NCBI GenBank assembly: GCA_910584295.1
Contig: CAJTYR010000001.1
Coordinates: 1-64,000 of the forward strand
Source: an uncultured Christensenella sp.
GTDB lineage: Bacteria; Bacillota; Clostridia; Christensenellales; UBA1242
Reading direction: 5' to 3'
DNA: 64,000 nt
This document shows, in pieces, positions 34,338 to 43,022 of this stretch. A program made the position numbers and the translations under genes. A model generated the notes under the pieces. It made no database searches, was not told where the DNA came from, and saw nothing but the letters and a program-made list of their open reading frames with translations. Every line of letters begins with the position of its first letter. Within the stretch, counting starts at the first letter, position 1.

Positions 34338-34934
34338 ATGGAAAATTCAAAAGAAGTTTTGCCAAGAATCAGAGTGAGCGTTCCGATGCTTTGCAAAGAG
34401 CTTAACAGACTTACTGGTGGGGAATCTACAAAATTCACAGGATATTATTGCTCAATATATCCCGCATGGCACATGCATCAGGTTTATAACAAGGATGCTG
34501 TGTCAAATGGGGAGAGAGATCCTGAAAAGTTGCTCCGTAATTGCGAATTGAAATATACTTTGCTTATTCATAGGTCTTGCATTGTCCCTGAAAAGTATGA
34601 TCAACCAGATTATACATATCCAGTTTTTTCTTTTGACAATATTTCAATTAAGTTGAAAGATAAGCTTGCAGATGGAAGTCGCGTTTTTAATCATGTTGTT
34701 GTCGATGATGATAGGAAACTTTGCACCACAATGCAAACTTTTGGTGTGGAATCTATGGGAAACAATGGTGCAAGATTTCTTGCATTGGATAAAAGAATTA
34801 ATCCTTGTTTGCTTAATGTGGATTTGTCAATTGAAACGGTTGAAAAGCAAACAACAAAAGACGATAAAACAACTTTGGCACAAGCAATCGCTTCTCTTTC
34901 AAGAACAAAATCTTCTGATGGTGGCAAGGTATAA
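34338..34934 (+). CDS. Unrecognised 198-residue protein
   Basis: Mixed alpha/beta protein without signal peptide or membrane segment. Aromatic- and Cys-containing stretches such as FTGYYCSIYPAWHMHQVY (residues about 33-50) suggest a folded, perhaps ligand-binding domain; the last 30 residues are polar. I recognise no family. It has its own promoter and an AGGAG ribosome binding site, and it is not coupled to clpX or rny. Confidence 0.6.
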   Translation: MENSKEVLPRIRVSVPMLCKELNRLTGGESTKFTGYYCSIYPAWHMHQVYNKDAVSNGERDPEKLLRNCELKYTLLIHRSCIVPEKYDQPDYTYPVFSFDNISIKLKDKLADGSRVFNHVVVDDDRKLCTTMQTFGVESMGNNGARFLALDKRINPCLLNVDLSIETVEKQTTKDDKTTLAQAIASLSRTKSSDGGKV

Positions 34935-35079
34935 TCTATAGAATATATTAAATATATATAATATTTAAAAATTTCCATATTTGTTTGACAAAGAAATGAA
35001 AAATAAGGTAAACTCTTTTTGTAAGTGGTTTACCTTTTATTTTTTCGTCGGAAAGGAAACCATTTTAAGGGGGAGAAGT

Positions 35080-36660
35080 ATGATGGAAATGTTATGTGCT
35101 TCTTCTGCAATCGCATGGGGCTTGACGCCAGTTTTTATTGTGGTTGGACTTATAATTGGATTTCTTGTTTGCAAACTTGTCAGCAGCAAGAAACTTGAAA
35201 AAAATAAATCTAATGCTATCAAAATTATTGAAGATGCGTATGCAGAAGCTAAGACAATAAAAAAAGAAGCAATCATAGAGAGCAAAGAACAATCTCAGAA
35301 ACTTAAAGAAGAGGTTGAACAAGAAGTTAAAGAAAGAAGAAACGAAGTTGTTAAACTTGAAGAAAGACTGAATCAAAGAGAAGAATACATTGAAAAAAAA
35401 GAGCAGTCTGTTGATAAGAAAAGTGAACAACTTGAAGAAGAAAAGAAACAACTCAACGAAGCAAAAGAAAATGTTGAAAAAATCAAAGTTGAACAAGAGA
35501 ACATTAAAAGTCAAATCATGGAACAACTTGAGAAAACTGCTGGTTTTTCAAAGCAAGAAGCAAAAGATATGCTTGTTGCAAACATGAGAGCGGATGCTCA
35601 AAAAGAAGCATCAGTGATCGTTAAGAAGATTGAAGATGATGCAAAAGAAGAGGGTGAAAACAAAGCTCGTTGGATCATCGGTCAAGCACTTCAAAGATGT
35701 GCAACTGACACAACTAGTGAAATGACTGTTTCAGTGGTTTCCCTTCCAAACGACGAAATGAAAGGGAGAATTATTGGAAGAGAAGGCAGAAACATCAAAG
35801 CGATTGAATCTGCAACTGGAGTTGAACTTATTGTCGATGACACACCAGAAACAATCACTGTTTCGGGCTTTGATCCAATCAGAAGAGAAGTTGCGAGATT
35901 GTCACTTGAAAAGTTGATCTCTGATGGAAGAATTCATCCAACAAGAATTGAAGAAATTGTTGAGAAAATGCAAAATGAAGTTGATAAGATTTGCAAGCAA
36001 GCAGGTGAAGAGGCTTGCAACGAAACTGGAATTTTCAATTTAAATTCAGAACTTATCAGAACTCTTGGCAGGCTTAAATATAGGACAAGTTATGGACAGA
36101 ATGTTTTAAAACATTCAATTGAAACATCAATCTTGGCAGGACTTCTTGCAAGCGAAATGGGGGCAAATGTCAAAATTGCAAAGCGCGGAGGACTTCTCCA
36201 TGACATCGGAAAGGCTCTTGATCACGAGGTTGAAGGTACACACGTGCAAATCGGTGTTGAACTTGCAAAAAAATGTGGAGAAAGCGAAGCGGTTATTCAC
36301 TGCATTGAAGCGCACCACTTTAATGTTGAATTTAAGACAATTGAAGCTGTGATTGTGCAAGTTGCAGATGCAATTTCAAGTTCAAGACCTGGGGCAAGAA
36401 GAGACAGTTTTGAAAGTTATATCAAGAGGCTTCAACAACTTGAAGAAATTGCAAATGGCTTTAAAGGTGTTGACAAATCGTTTGCTGTTCAAGCGGGCAG
36501 AGAGGTGAGAATCATTGTGAAACCTGACCAAATTTCAGACAGCGAAGCAATGTTTATGGCAAAGGAAATTGCATCAAAAATTGAAAATGAGATGCAATAT
36601 CCAGGACAAATCAAAGTTAATGTCATAAGAGAAAGCAGATATTCTGAAACTGCAAAATAA
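35080..36660 (+). CDS. rny: Ribonuclease Y
   Basis: A 526-residue membrane-anchored endoribonuclease that starts mRNA decay in Firmicutes. An N-terminal membrane helix (residues about 15-35) is followed by a long coiled coil (40-180), a KH domain with GRIIGREGRNIKAIE near residue 230 and an HD domain with RGGLLHDIGKALDHE near residue 370. The start at 35080 after AGGGGGAG gives the usual length; the frame stays open further upstream without support. Confidence 0.96.
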   Translation: MMEMLCASSAIAWGLTPVFIVVGLIIGFLVCKLVSSKKLEKNKSNAIKIIEDAYAEAKTIKKEAIIESKEQSQKLKEEVEQEVKERRNEVVKLEERLNQREEYIEKKEQSVDKKSEQLEEEKKQLNEAKENVEKIKVEQENIKSQIMEQLEKTAGFSKQEAKDMLVANMRADAQKEASVIVKKIEDDAKEEGENKARWIIGQALQRCATDTTSEMTVSVVSLPNDEMKGRIIGREGRNIKAIESATGVELIVDDTPETITVSGFDPIRREVARLSLEKLISDGRIHPTRIEEIVEKMQNEVDKICKQAGEEACNETGIFNLNSELIRTLGRLKYRTSYGQNVLKHSIETSILAGLLASEMGANVKIAKRGGLLHDIGKALDHEVEGTHVQIGVELAKKCGESEAVIHCIEAHHFNVEFKTIEAVIVQVADAISSSRPGARRDSFESYIKRLQQLEEIANGFKGVDKSFAVQAGREVRIIVKPDQISDSEAMFMAKEIASKIENEMQYPGQIKVNVIRESRYSETAK

Positions 36661-36675
36661 AAATAGGAGGAGATT

Positions 36676-36996
36676 ATGGCTGAAAAGAAAACTAAAAAAA
36701 CAAAGAAGACCACATCAACAACTCAAAGAACTTGGTCTTCAACCAAGATTTTGGATGCAGTGGGCTATTTTGCAATGATTTGTATTGCAATCGCACTTAT
36801 TTTCAGACTTGCATTCAAACAACACACTCCAAATGTTGCAAACGCATTTTCAATCATTGGAGAATGCTTGGCATACATTGTTTGTATGTGGCTTGGTTTC
36901 TATTGGACAAGAAGGAAGAGAAACATTTGGTGGCTTGTAGCTTGGATCATTGCAGCAGTGCTTATCACAGTGATCTACATCTTTGCAGTGATTTAA
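36676..36996 (+). CDS. Small membrane protein, three helices
   Basis: A 106-residue protein with a Lys/Thr-rich N-terminus (KKTKKTKKTTSTTQ) and three hydrophobic segments (residues about 26-47, 52-70 and 84-104). No family recognised. It follows rny by 15 bp with AGGAGG before the ATG and is probably co-transcribed with it. Confidence 0.65.
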   Translation: MAEKKTKKTKKTTSTTQRTWSSTKILDAVGYFAMICIAIALIFRLAFKQHTPNVANAFSIIGECLAYIVCMWLGFYWTRRKRNIWWLVAWIIAAVLITVIYIFAVI

Positions 36997-37022
36997 TTAA
37001 TTAAAATTTATGGAAAAAGAAA

Positions 37023-37406
37023 ATGAAGGATAAGATAACATATATTGTCACCATCGCAATCGCTGTGCTTACCGCAGTGTTTACGATTTTGAAAGAACGG
37101 GTGTGGAATGGTTTTGTCTATTTTGTCTTTTCACTCATCATGATTTTGGGATTATTTTGGGGCGGTTGGCTCATCTATAAATATTTCACCGATTTCAAGA
37201 GTGAAATAAACGAAAAGTACAAGGTTTTTAAAGCAGAAAAAATAAACAAGCTACGTATCACATCCGCTGTTTATGAAGCCAGTGAGATGGCTTATAAAAA
37301 GGAATTCAAAAGAAAACTTCGAAGAGAGAAATTCATAAAATGGTTTATGATATGCTTTTGTTTTGCTGTTGCAATTGCTTTCTTGGTGGCACTCATTCTT
37401 TATTAG
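37023..37406 (+). CDS. Small membrane protein with central coiled region
   Basis: A 127-residue protein with two N-terminal helices (residues 5-22 and 30-53), a basic helical middle (KSEINEKYKVFKAEKINK...) and a C-terminal helix (107-126). No family recognised. It lies 26 bp after the previous membrane-protein gene and is closed by a terminator, so the two plus rny may form one unit. Confidence 0.6.
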   Translation: MKDKITYIVTIAIAVLTAVFTILKERVWNGFVYFVFSLIMILGLFWGGWLIYKYFTDFKSEINEKYKVFKAEKINKLRITSAVYEASEMAYKKEFKRKLRREKFIKWFMICFCFAVAIAFLVALILY

Positions 37407-37416
37407 GATTAAAAAT

Positions 37417-37447
37417 AAAAAAGACTTCAAAAATGGAGTCTTTTTTT
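37417..37447 (+). terminator. Terminator
   Basis: AAAAAAGACT and AGTCTTTTTTT form a hairpin directly after the small membrane-protein gene. Confidence 0.8.
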
Positions 37448-37507
37448 CTTTCAAAAAAATTATGCCAAACTTCTATACAAAAATTATTGGAAAGTGGTGC
37501 AAATGTT

Positions 37508-37536
37508 TTGAGGAATGAGGTCGAATTTGATATACT
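37508..37536 (+). promoter_or_regulatory. Promoter of the comM-dprA-topA unit
   Basis: TTGAGG (37508-37513) and TATACT (37531-37536) are 17 bp apart and lie 31 bp before the comM start. Confidence 0.65.
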
Positions 37537-37567
37537 TATGTCAGAATTGTTTATTTGGAGAAAATTG

Positions 37568-39109
37568 ATGTTATCAAAAGTTTTAAGTTTTGGTCTTAAT
37601 GGAATTGATGGATTTGCAATTGAAATTGAGTCTGATATTGTTGGGGGTCTTCCTCATTTTGACATTGTTGGTCTTGGGGACACTGCTGTCAAAGAAGCGA
37701 AAGAGAGGGTTAAGTCTGCCATTCGAAATTCTGGCTATGAATATCCAGCAAAGCATTATACAATCAATCTTGCTCCAGCGGATTTGAAAAAAGAGGGACC
37801 TCAATTTGATCTCGGAATTGCAGTTGGAATTTTGTCCGCTTCCGAGCAGATAACAATTAAGAAATATAAAGACTTTGTCTTTTTGGGAGAACTTTCCCTT
37901 GATGGCTCAATAAAGCGTGTAAGAGGGGTTTTGCCAATTCTTATCAGTGCACTTAAAAATGGCTTAAAAAAAATTATTTTACCAAAAGAAAATGCTGAAG
38001 AAGCTCGTTTTATTAAAGGACTTGAAATTTACGCTTTTGGTCATTTGCGAGAAGTTGTGGACTTTTTGCAAGAAGAAGATTCTTCAAAATATAAACCAGT
38101 TGAAGCGAAGAGTTTTGAGGATGTTAAAGTCGCCATTTCAAACAAATTGGATTTTGAAAATGTTAAGGGACAAAAAGTTGCAAAAAGGGCACTTGAAATT
38201 GCCGCTGCTGGTGGACATAATGTGATTATGGTTGGTCCTCCTGGAAGTGGAAAGAGTATGCTTGCAAAATGCTTTTCTGGAATTTTGCCAGATTTAACTT
38301 TTGAAGAGGCTCTTGAAGTGACAAAAATACATTCAGTTGCAGGAGTGCTTGACTTGTCTGCTGGTATAATCACGGAAAGACCTTTCAGGACACCTCATCA
38401 TACTGCCACAACAATAAGTTTGACTGGCGGAGGTTCGCACAGCAAACCAGGAGAAATCAGTTTGGCACACAATGGAGTTCTTTACCTTGATGAATTTCCA
38501 GAATATTCTCGTCAACTTATTGAAACTTTGCGACAACCACTTGAAGATGGAACGATCACTGTTGCAAGAGCAAATCAGACGGTTACATATCCTTCAAGCT
38601 TCACACTTATTGCAAGCATGAATCCATGTCCATGTGGAAATTATGGTGCAAAGGATAGAGAGTGCAAATGTTCACCAGTGCAGATACATAAATATTTGGC
38701 AAAAATATCTGGTCCTATTATGGACAGAATTGATATTCAGGTTGAGGTGGATAACATTGCTTACAGCGATCTTCACACAAAAGAAAAAGAGGAGTGTTCG
38801 GCTGACATCAAAAAGAGGGTTGATGGTGCAAGAGAAATTCAATTGAAGAGATTTGAAGGCACAAAAACTTTTTCAAATGCAAAGATGTCTGTTGCTCAAA
38901 CCAAGAAGTTTTGCACGCTCTCTTCAGACTGTCAGACTCTTATGGAGCAAGCATTTTCAACATTGAAATTGTCTGCAAGGGCGCATGATCGAATTTTGAG
39001 GGTTGCAAGGACAATTGCAGATCTTGAAGGCGAAAGTGAGATTTTGCCACAACATCTGGCGGAAGCAATTTCATATCGTGGACTTGACAGAAAATATTGG
39101 AGTGTATAG
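37568..39109 (+). CDS. YifB/ComM-type Mg-chelatase-like AAA+ protein
   Basis: A 513-residue protein. The N-terminal Lon-like domain (SFGLNGIDGFAIEIE and GLPHFDIVGLGDTAVKEA) is followed by an AAA+ domain with Walker A GPPGSGKSMLAK near residue 222 and Walker B-like VLYLDEFPE near 305, then a CPCGNYG segment and a C-terminal domain. In naturally competent Gram-negatives ComM is a branch-migration helicase. Here it stands directly before dprA, which supports a role in processing incoming DNA. GGAG precedes the ATG at 37568; the upstream part of the frame is not coding. Confidence 0.9.
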   Translation: MLSKVLSFGLNGIDGFAIEIESDIVGGLPHFDIVGLGDTAVKEAKERVKSAIRNSGYEYPAKHYTINLAPADLKKEGPQFDLGIAVGILSASEQITIKKYKDFVFLGELSLDGSIKRVRGVLPILISALKNGLKKIILPKENAEEARFIKGLEIYAFGHLREVVDFLQEEDSSKYKPVEAKSFEDVKVAISNKLDFENVKGQKVAKRALEIAAAGGHNVIMVGPPGSGKSMLAKCFSGILPDLTFEEALEVTKIHSVAGVLDLSAGIITERPFRTPHHTATTISLTGGGSHSKPGEISLAHNGVLYLDEFPEYSRQLIETLRQPLEDGTITVARANQTVTYPSSFTLIASMNPCPCGNYGAKDRECKCSPVQIHKYLAKISGPIMDRIDIQVEVDNIAYSDLHTKEKEECSADIKKRVDGAREIQLKRFEGTKTFSNAKMSVAQTKKFCTLSSDCQTLMEQAFSTLKLSARAHDRILRVARTIADLEGESEILPQHLAEAISYRGLDRKYWSV

Positions 39110-39118
39110 AGGTTTACT

Positions 39119-40186
39119 TTGACTGATAAAGAAAAATTTATTGTTTATATGTCGCTTTGCGATTTGCCAACAAAAAAACAGGAGCTGTTTTTAAATACTC
39201 TTGAAGATTTTTCTATGCAAAATATTTCAACAAACCATTTTATCACACAAAACCTATCGACAGAGGAATATCATCGTTTTGTGACCAACTTTGATCTTAG
39301 AGAACTTGACAACGCAATTTCAAATATGAGAGTTGCTGGAATTGAAATTATTACGATTGAAGATGAAAGGTATCCATCAAAACTTTTCAATTTGCCAGAG
39401 AGACCACTCATTCTTTATGCAATGGGAGATTTGTCGCTTTTGAATAAAAAGAGTATTGCTGTGGTGGGAACTCGAAGCCCAACAAATTATGGGAAAATTG
39501 TGACAGAGAAATTTGTTGGAAGTCTTGCAACGGCTGGGTTTGTGATTATCAGTGGACTTTGTTATGGCGTTGATGAAATTGCACATAAAAAGACTCTTGC
39601 AGTAGGCGGAAAGACGATTGCTGTTGTAGGTAGTGGATTCAATAATATTTATCCTGCGATAAACACAAATCTAGCAAAAGAAATTGCAGAAAACGGGCTT
39701 TTGCTTTCTGAATATCCACCATCTTTTCAAGCAAAAAGATACACATTTCCAAGAAGAAACAGAATTGTTGCTGGACTTTGTGATGGTGTGCTTATTCCTG
39801 AAGCTGGTTTTAAGAGCGGAACAGTGCATACAAAAGATTTTGCACTTGATTATGGCAAAGATATTTTTGCGGTTGCTGGAAGCATATTTAATGAAAAAAG
39901 CAACTTGCCAAACGAACTTATCAAGACTGCACAAGCAGAATGTGTGCTTTCCCCAGATGATATAATTGAATATTATGGCATGAATAAAATCGATAAAAAG
40001 AAAGTGACAAGTGTCACTTTTGATGAACAAACAATTTTGAATTTGCTTGAAGACGGAGAGAAAGACATGGAATATTTGGCAGAAAAATCCAATATTCCTG
40101 TCAATATTTTGAGCAGTTGTTTGACAACTTTGGAAATTCGTGGTTTAATAAGAAGGTTGCCGGCAAAAACATTTGCTTTGATTTGA
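39119..40186 (+). CDS. dprA: DNA-processing protein DprA
   Basis: A 355-residue protein that loads RecA on incoming single-stranded DNA during transformation. The Rossmann-like core has VVGTRSPTNYGKIV near residue 115, SGLCYGVDEIAHKKTL near 148 and FPRRNRIVAGL near 205. A C-terminal winged-helix-like domain follows (residues about 285-355). The start codon is TTG. It lies between comM and topA, as in many Firmicutes. Confidence 0.95.
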   Translation: MTDKEKFIVYMSLCDLPTKKQELFLNTLEDFSMQNISTNHFITQNLSTEEYHRFVTNFDLRELDNAISNMRVAGIEIITIEDERYPSKLFNLPERPLILYAMGDLSLLNKKSIAVVGTRSPTNYGKIVTEKFVGSLATAGFVIISGLCYGVDEIAHKKTLAVGGKTIAVVGSGFNNIYPAINTNLAKEIAENGLLLSEYPPSFQAKRYTFPRRNRIVAGLCDGVLIPEAGFKSGTVHTKDFALDYGKDIFAVAGSIFNEKSNLPNELIKTAQAECVLSPDDIIEYYGMNKIDKKKVTSVTFDEQTILNLLEDGEKDMEYLAEKSNIPVNILSSCLTTLEIRGLIRRLPAKTFALI

Positions 40187-40222
40187 TTGGCAATATAAAA
40201 GAATTAATAAGGAGATATACGC

Positions 40223-42289
40223 TTGAAACTTGTTGTAATTGAAGCCCCAGCAAAAAGGGAAACTTTGAAAAAATATTTAGGTGAAGGTTATGAAGTTTTT
40301 GCAACTAAAGGACATATCAGAGATTTGCCAGCAAAATCTTTTGCCATTGACTTGAACAACAACTATGAGCCTCATTATGAGAATAATGCGGACAAAAAAG
40401 AGCTTATAAGCGAACTTAAAAGAAAAGCTGCAAATGCTGATGAAGTTTTAATCGCAACCGACCCTGATAGGGAAGGTGAAGCAATTTCTTGGCATGTTGC
40501 ACATGTTTTGGGGCTTGACCCGAAGACAAAATGCCGAATACAATTCAATGAAATCTCAAAAAAAGCAGTGCTTAAGGCTTTGGAGACTCCTAGGGAAATC
40601 GATCTCAATCTTGTCAATGCTCAACAAGCAAGAAGAGTTATGGACAGAATTGTGGGTTATAAACTCTCTCCAATTTTGTCAAAAAAGATTGCACCAAAAC
40701 TTTCTGCAGGAAGAGTGCAATCAGTTGCTCTTAAGCTTGTTGTTGACAGAGAAATTGAAATTGAAAATTTTAAGCCTGAAGAATATTGGAATGTTTCGGC
40801 GGAACACACAAAACAATCTATAAAATATAAGTCTAGCCTTACTCATCATAAAGGCAAAAAGATCAAAATTCAAAATAAAGAACAAGTTGACAAAGTTCTC
40901 TCTGAAATTAAGGGAAGAGACTTTGTTGTGACAGAGATAAAAAGAACAAATTCAAAATCCCATGCTCCAGCTCCATTCACCACCAGCACAATGCAACAGG
41001 ATGCAGGAAACAAACTTGGCATGAGTTTGAAAAAAATCACTTCCTGCGCACAAGAACTTTATGAGGGAGTTGAAATTAAGGGAGAAGGCAAAATTGCTCT
41101 CATCACTTACATCAGAACGGACTCAACAAGAGTGTCTGCAGATGCGCAAAATGCTTGCCGTGAATTTGTTGCACAAAAATATGGCAAGGAATTTGTTCCA
41201 GCAAAACCAAATGTCTATGCTGCAAAGGGAAATGCTCAAGACGCTCACGAAGCAATCAGACCTATTTCTTTGCAAATTACTCCAGAGCAAGTTAAAGACT
41301 CTTTGACAAAAGAAAATTATCGTCTTTATAAATTGATTTATGAGAGATTTATGGCAAGCCAGATGACAGAGGCAGAATATTCAAATGTTAATGTCTCAAT
41401 GAATGTCAATGATTATACCTTTAAGGCTACTGGCAAAACTTTGGAGTTTGCAGGATTCACTGCTGTTTATAAAGAATTCACAGAGGAAGATAAAGAAAAA
41501 GAATCCGGCAAATTGCCAAAACTTGAAGAAGGTGAAATTGTCAAAGTTGATTCAATCAAAGAAGAACAAAAATTTACAAAGCCACCAGCAAGATTTACAG
41601 AAACAAGTTTGGTTAAGGCGATGGAAGAGAAAGGTATTGGAAGACCAGCAACTTACGCTGCAACAATCACAATTTTGACAGCAAGGAATTATTGCTTAAA
41701 AGAGGGGAGATATCTTGTCCCAACTGAACTGGGTAGACATATAACAGAATATCTTGATAAATTTTTCCATGGAGTTATCAATGTGAAATTTACTGCTCAC
41801 ATGGAAAACCGTCTTGATGAAATTGCGGAAAGTAAGGATGATTGGCACGATGTTGTCGACAGCTTCTGGAATGGTTTTAAGGGATTGTTGGAAAAGGCTG
41901 ATGCAAGCAGTTTGACTATGAAATCTCAACCAATTGAAACTGACATTGTTTGCGAAAACTGTGGACATAAGATGCTTATCAGAGAAGGAAGATATGGAAA
42001 GTTTTTAGGCTGTTCAAATTTTCCAAAATGTAGAAATGTTAAACCATATGAAGTTGAGGAAAAGAAGCCAGTAGGGAAATGTCCAAATTGTGGAAAAAAT
42101 GTTTTTGCATATAAGACAAAAAGAGGAAAAGTATTTTATGCATGTGAAGATAGAACTGGTTGCAATTTTATGAGTTGGGATGTTCCAACAGGCGAAAAAT
42201 GTCCAAATTGTGGTGAATTTTTGGTGAAAAAGGGGAAGCTTATAAAATGCTCAAAGTGTGATTATAAACTCTCGATTGATGCAAAATAA
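40223..42289 (+). CDS. topA: DNA topoisomerase I
   Basis: A 688-residue type IA enzyme that relaxes negative supercoils. The Toprim domain (VVIEAPAKRETLKKYLG and ATDPDREGEAISWH) is near the N-terminus and the active Tyr lies in ITYIRTDSTRVS near residue 297. The C-terminus carries three zinc-ribbon modules, starting CENCGHKML, CPNCGKNVF and CPNCGEFLV. The start codon is TTG, eight bases after AAGGAG. Confidence 0.97.
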   Translation: MKLVVIEAPAKRETLKKYLGEGYEVFATKGHIRDLPAKSFAIDLNNNYEPHYENNADKKELISELKRKAANADEVLIATDPDREGEAISWHVAHVLGLDPKTKCRIQFNEISKKAVLKALETPREIDLNLVNAQQARRVMDRIVGYKLSPILSKKIAPKLSAGRVQSVALKLVVDREIEIENFKPEEYWNVSAEHTKQSIKYKSSLTHHKGKKIKIQNKEQVDKVLSEIKGRDFVVTEIKRTNSKSHAPAPFTTSTMQQDAGNKLGMSLKKITSCAQELYEGVEIKGEGKIALITYIRTDSTRVSADAQNACREFVAQKYGKEFVPAKPNVYAAKGNAQDAHEAIRPISLQITPEQVKDSLTKENYRLYKLIYERFMASQMTEAEYSNVNVSMNVNDYTFKATGKTLEFAGFTAVYKEFTEEDKEKESGKLPKLEEGEIVKVDSIKEEQKFTKPPARFTETSLVKAMEEKGIGRPATYAATITILTARNYCLKEGRYLVPTELGRHITEYLDKFFHGVINVKFTAHMENRLDEIAESKDDWHDVVDSFWNGFKGLLEKADASSLTMKSQPIETDIVCENCGHKMLIREGRYGKFLGCSNFPKCRNVKPYEVEEKKPVGKCPNCGKNVFAYKTKRGKVFYACEDRTGCNFMSWDVPTGEKCPNCGEFLVKKGKLIKCSKCDYKLSIDAK

Positions 42290-42300
42290 AGAATAATATG

Positions 42301-42332
42301 AAAAGGCGACAAAAAAGTCACCTTTTCTTTTT
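42301..42332 (+). terminator. Terminator after topA
   Basis: AAAAGGCGAC and GTCACCTTTT pair with one mismatch and are followed by CTTTTTG. Confidence 0.7.
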
Positions 42333-42393
42333 GTAAAATTGAAAAAATACAATGGAAAATTGTGATAAATTTTAGGTTAATTGAGGGGTGATG

Positions 42394-42402
42394 TGATATA
42401 AT
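42394..42402 (+). promoter_or_regulatory. Extended -10 promoter of hslVU
   Basis: TGATATAAT is an extended -10 element 41 bp before the hslV start; no good -35 is seen. Confidence 0.4.
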
Positions 42403-42443
42403 TATGTTGGAAAGGTCTTTGTTTGACCTCAAAGGAGAGATGA

Positions 42444-42986
42444 ATGGAACCAATGTTTAGAGGCACAACAATATGTGCGGTTAAAAGAAATGGAAAAATT
42501 GCAGTTGCAGGTGATGGTCAAGTGACCATGCAAAACAGCATCATCTTTAAAAATAATGCAAGAAAGGTTAGAAGAATTTATAACAACAGTGTTGTGATTG
42601 GATTTGCTGGCTCTGTTGCGGATGCATTTTCTTTGAGCGAACGTTTTGAAGGTATGCTCAACAAATTTGCAGGAAATCTTATGAGAAGTGCTGTGGAGCT
42701 TGCACAACTTTGGAGAGATGACAAGGTTGCAAGACAACTTGAAGCAATGATGATTGTTGCTGATAAAAATCAAATTTTGATTTTGGATGGTGCAGGAAAT
42801 GTCATAGAACCACAAGATGATATTTGTGCAATTGGATCTGGTGGAAATTATGCTTTGGCTGCAGCAAGGGCACTTATTCAAAACACTGATTATGATGCAA
42901 AAGATGTGGCTTATAAGTCACTTAAGATTGCAAGCGAAATTTGTGTGTTTACAAATGAGCATATCATAGTTGAAGAGCTGAACTAA
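42444..42986 (+). CDS. hslV: HslV/ClpQ protease subunit
   Basis: A 180-residue threonine protease of the HslUV complex. The N-terminus MEPMFRGTTICAV shows the catalytic Thr, exposed after removal of six residues, and GDGQVTMQ and GSGGNYALAAARAL are typical family segments. The Thr (not Ser, as in Bacillus ClpQ) suggests the E. coli-type mechanism. It is encoded 36 bp before its ATPase hslU. Confidence 0.96.
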   Translation: MEPMFRGTTICAVKRNGKIAVAGDGQVTMQNSIIFKNNARKVRRIYNNSVVIGFAGSVADAFSLSERFEGMLNKFAGNLMRSAVELAQLWRDDKVARQLEAMMIVADKNQILILDGAGNVIEPQDDICAIGSGGNYALAAARALIQNTDYDAKDVAYKSLKIASEICVFTNEHIIVEELN

Positions 42987-43022
42987 AGGAGGTGTTAAAA
43001 ACGATAGAGGAGGGATGAAAAA

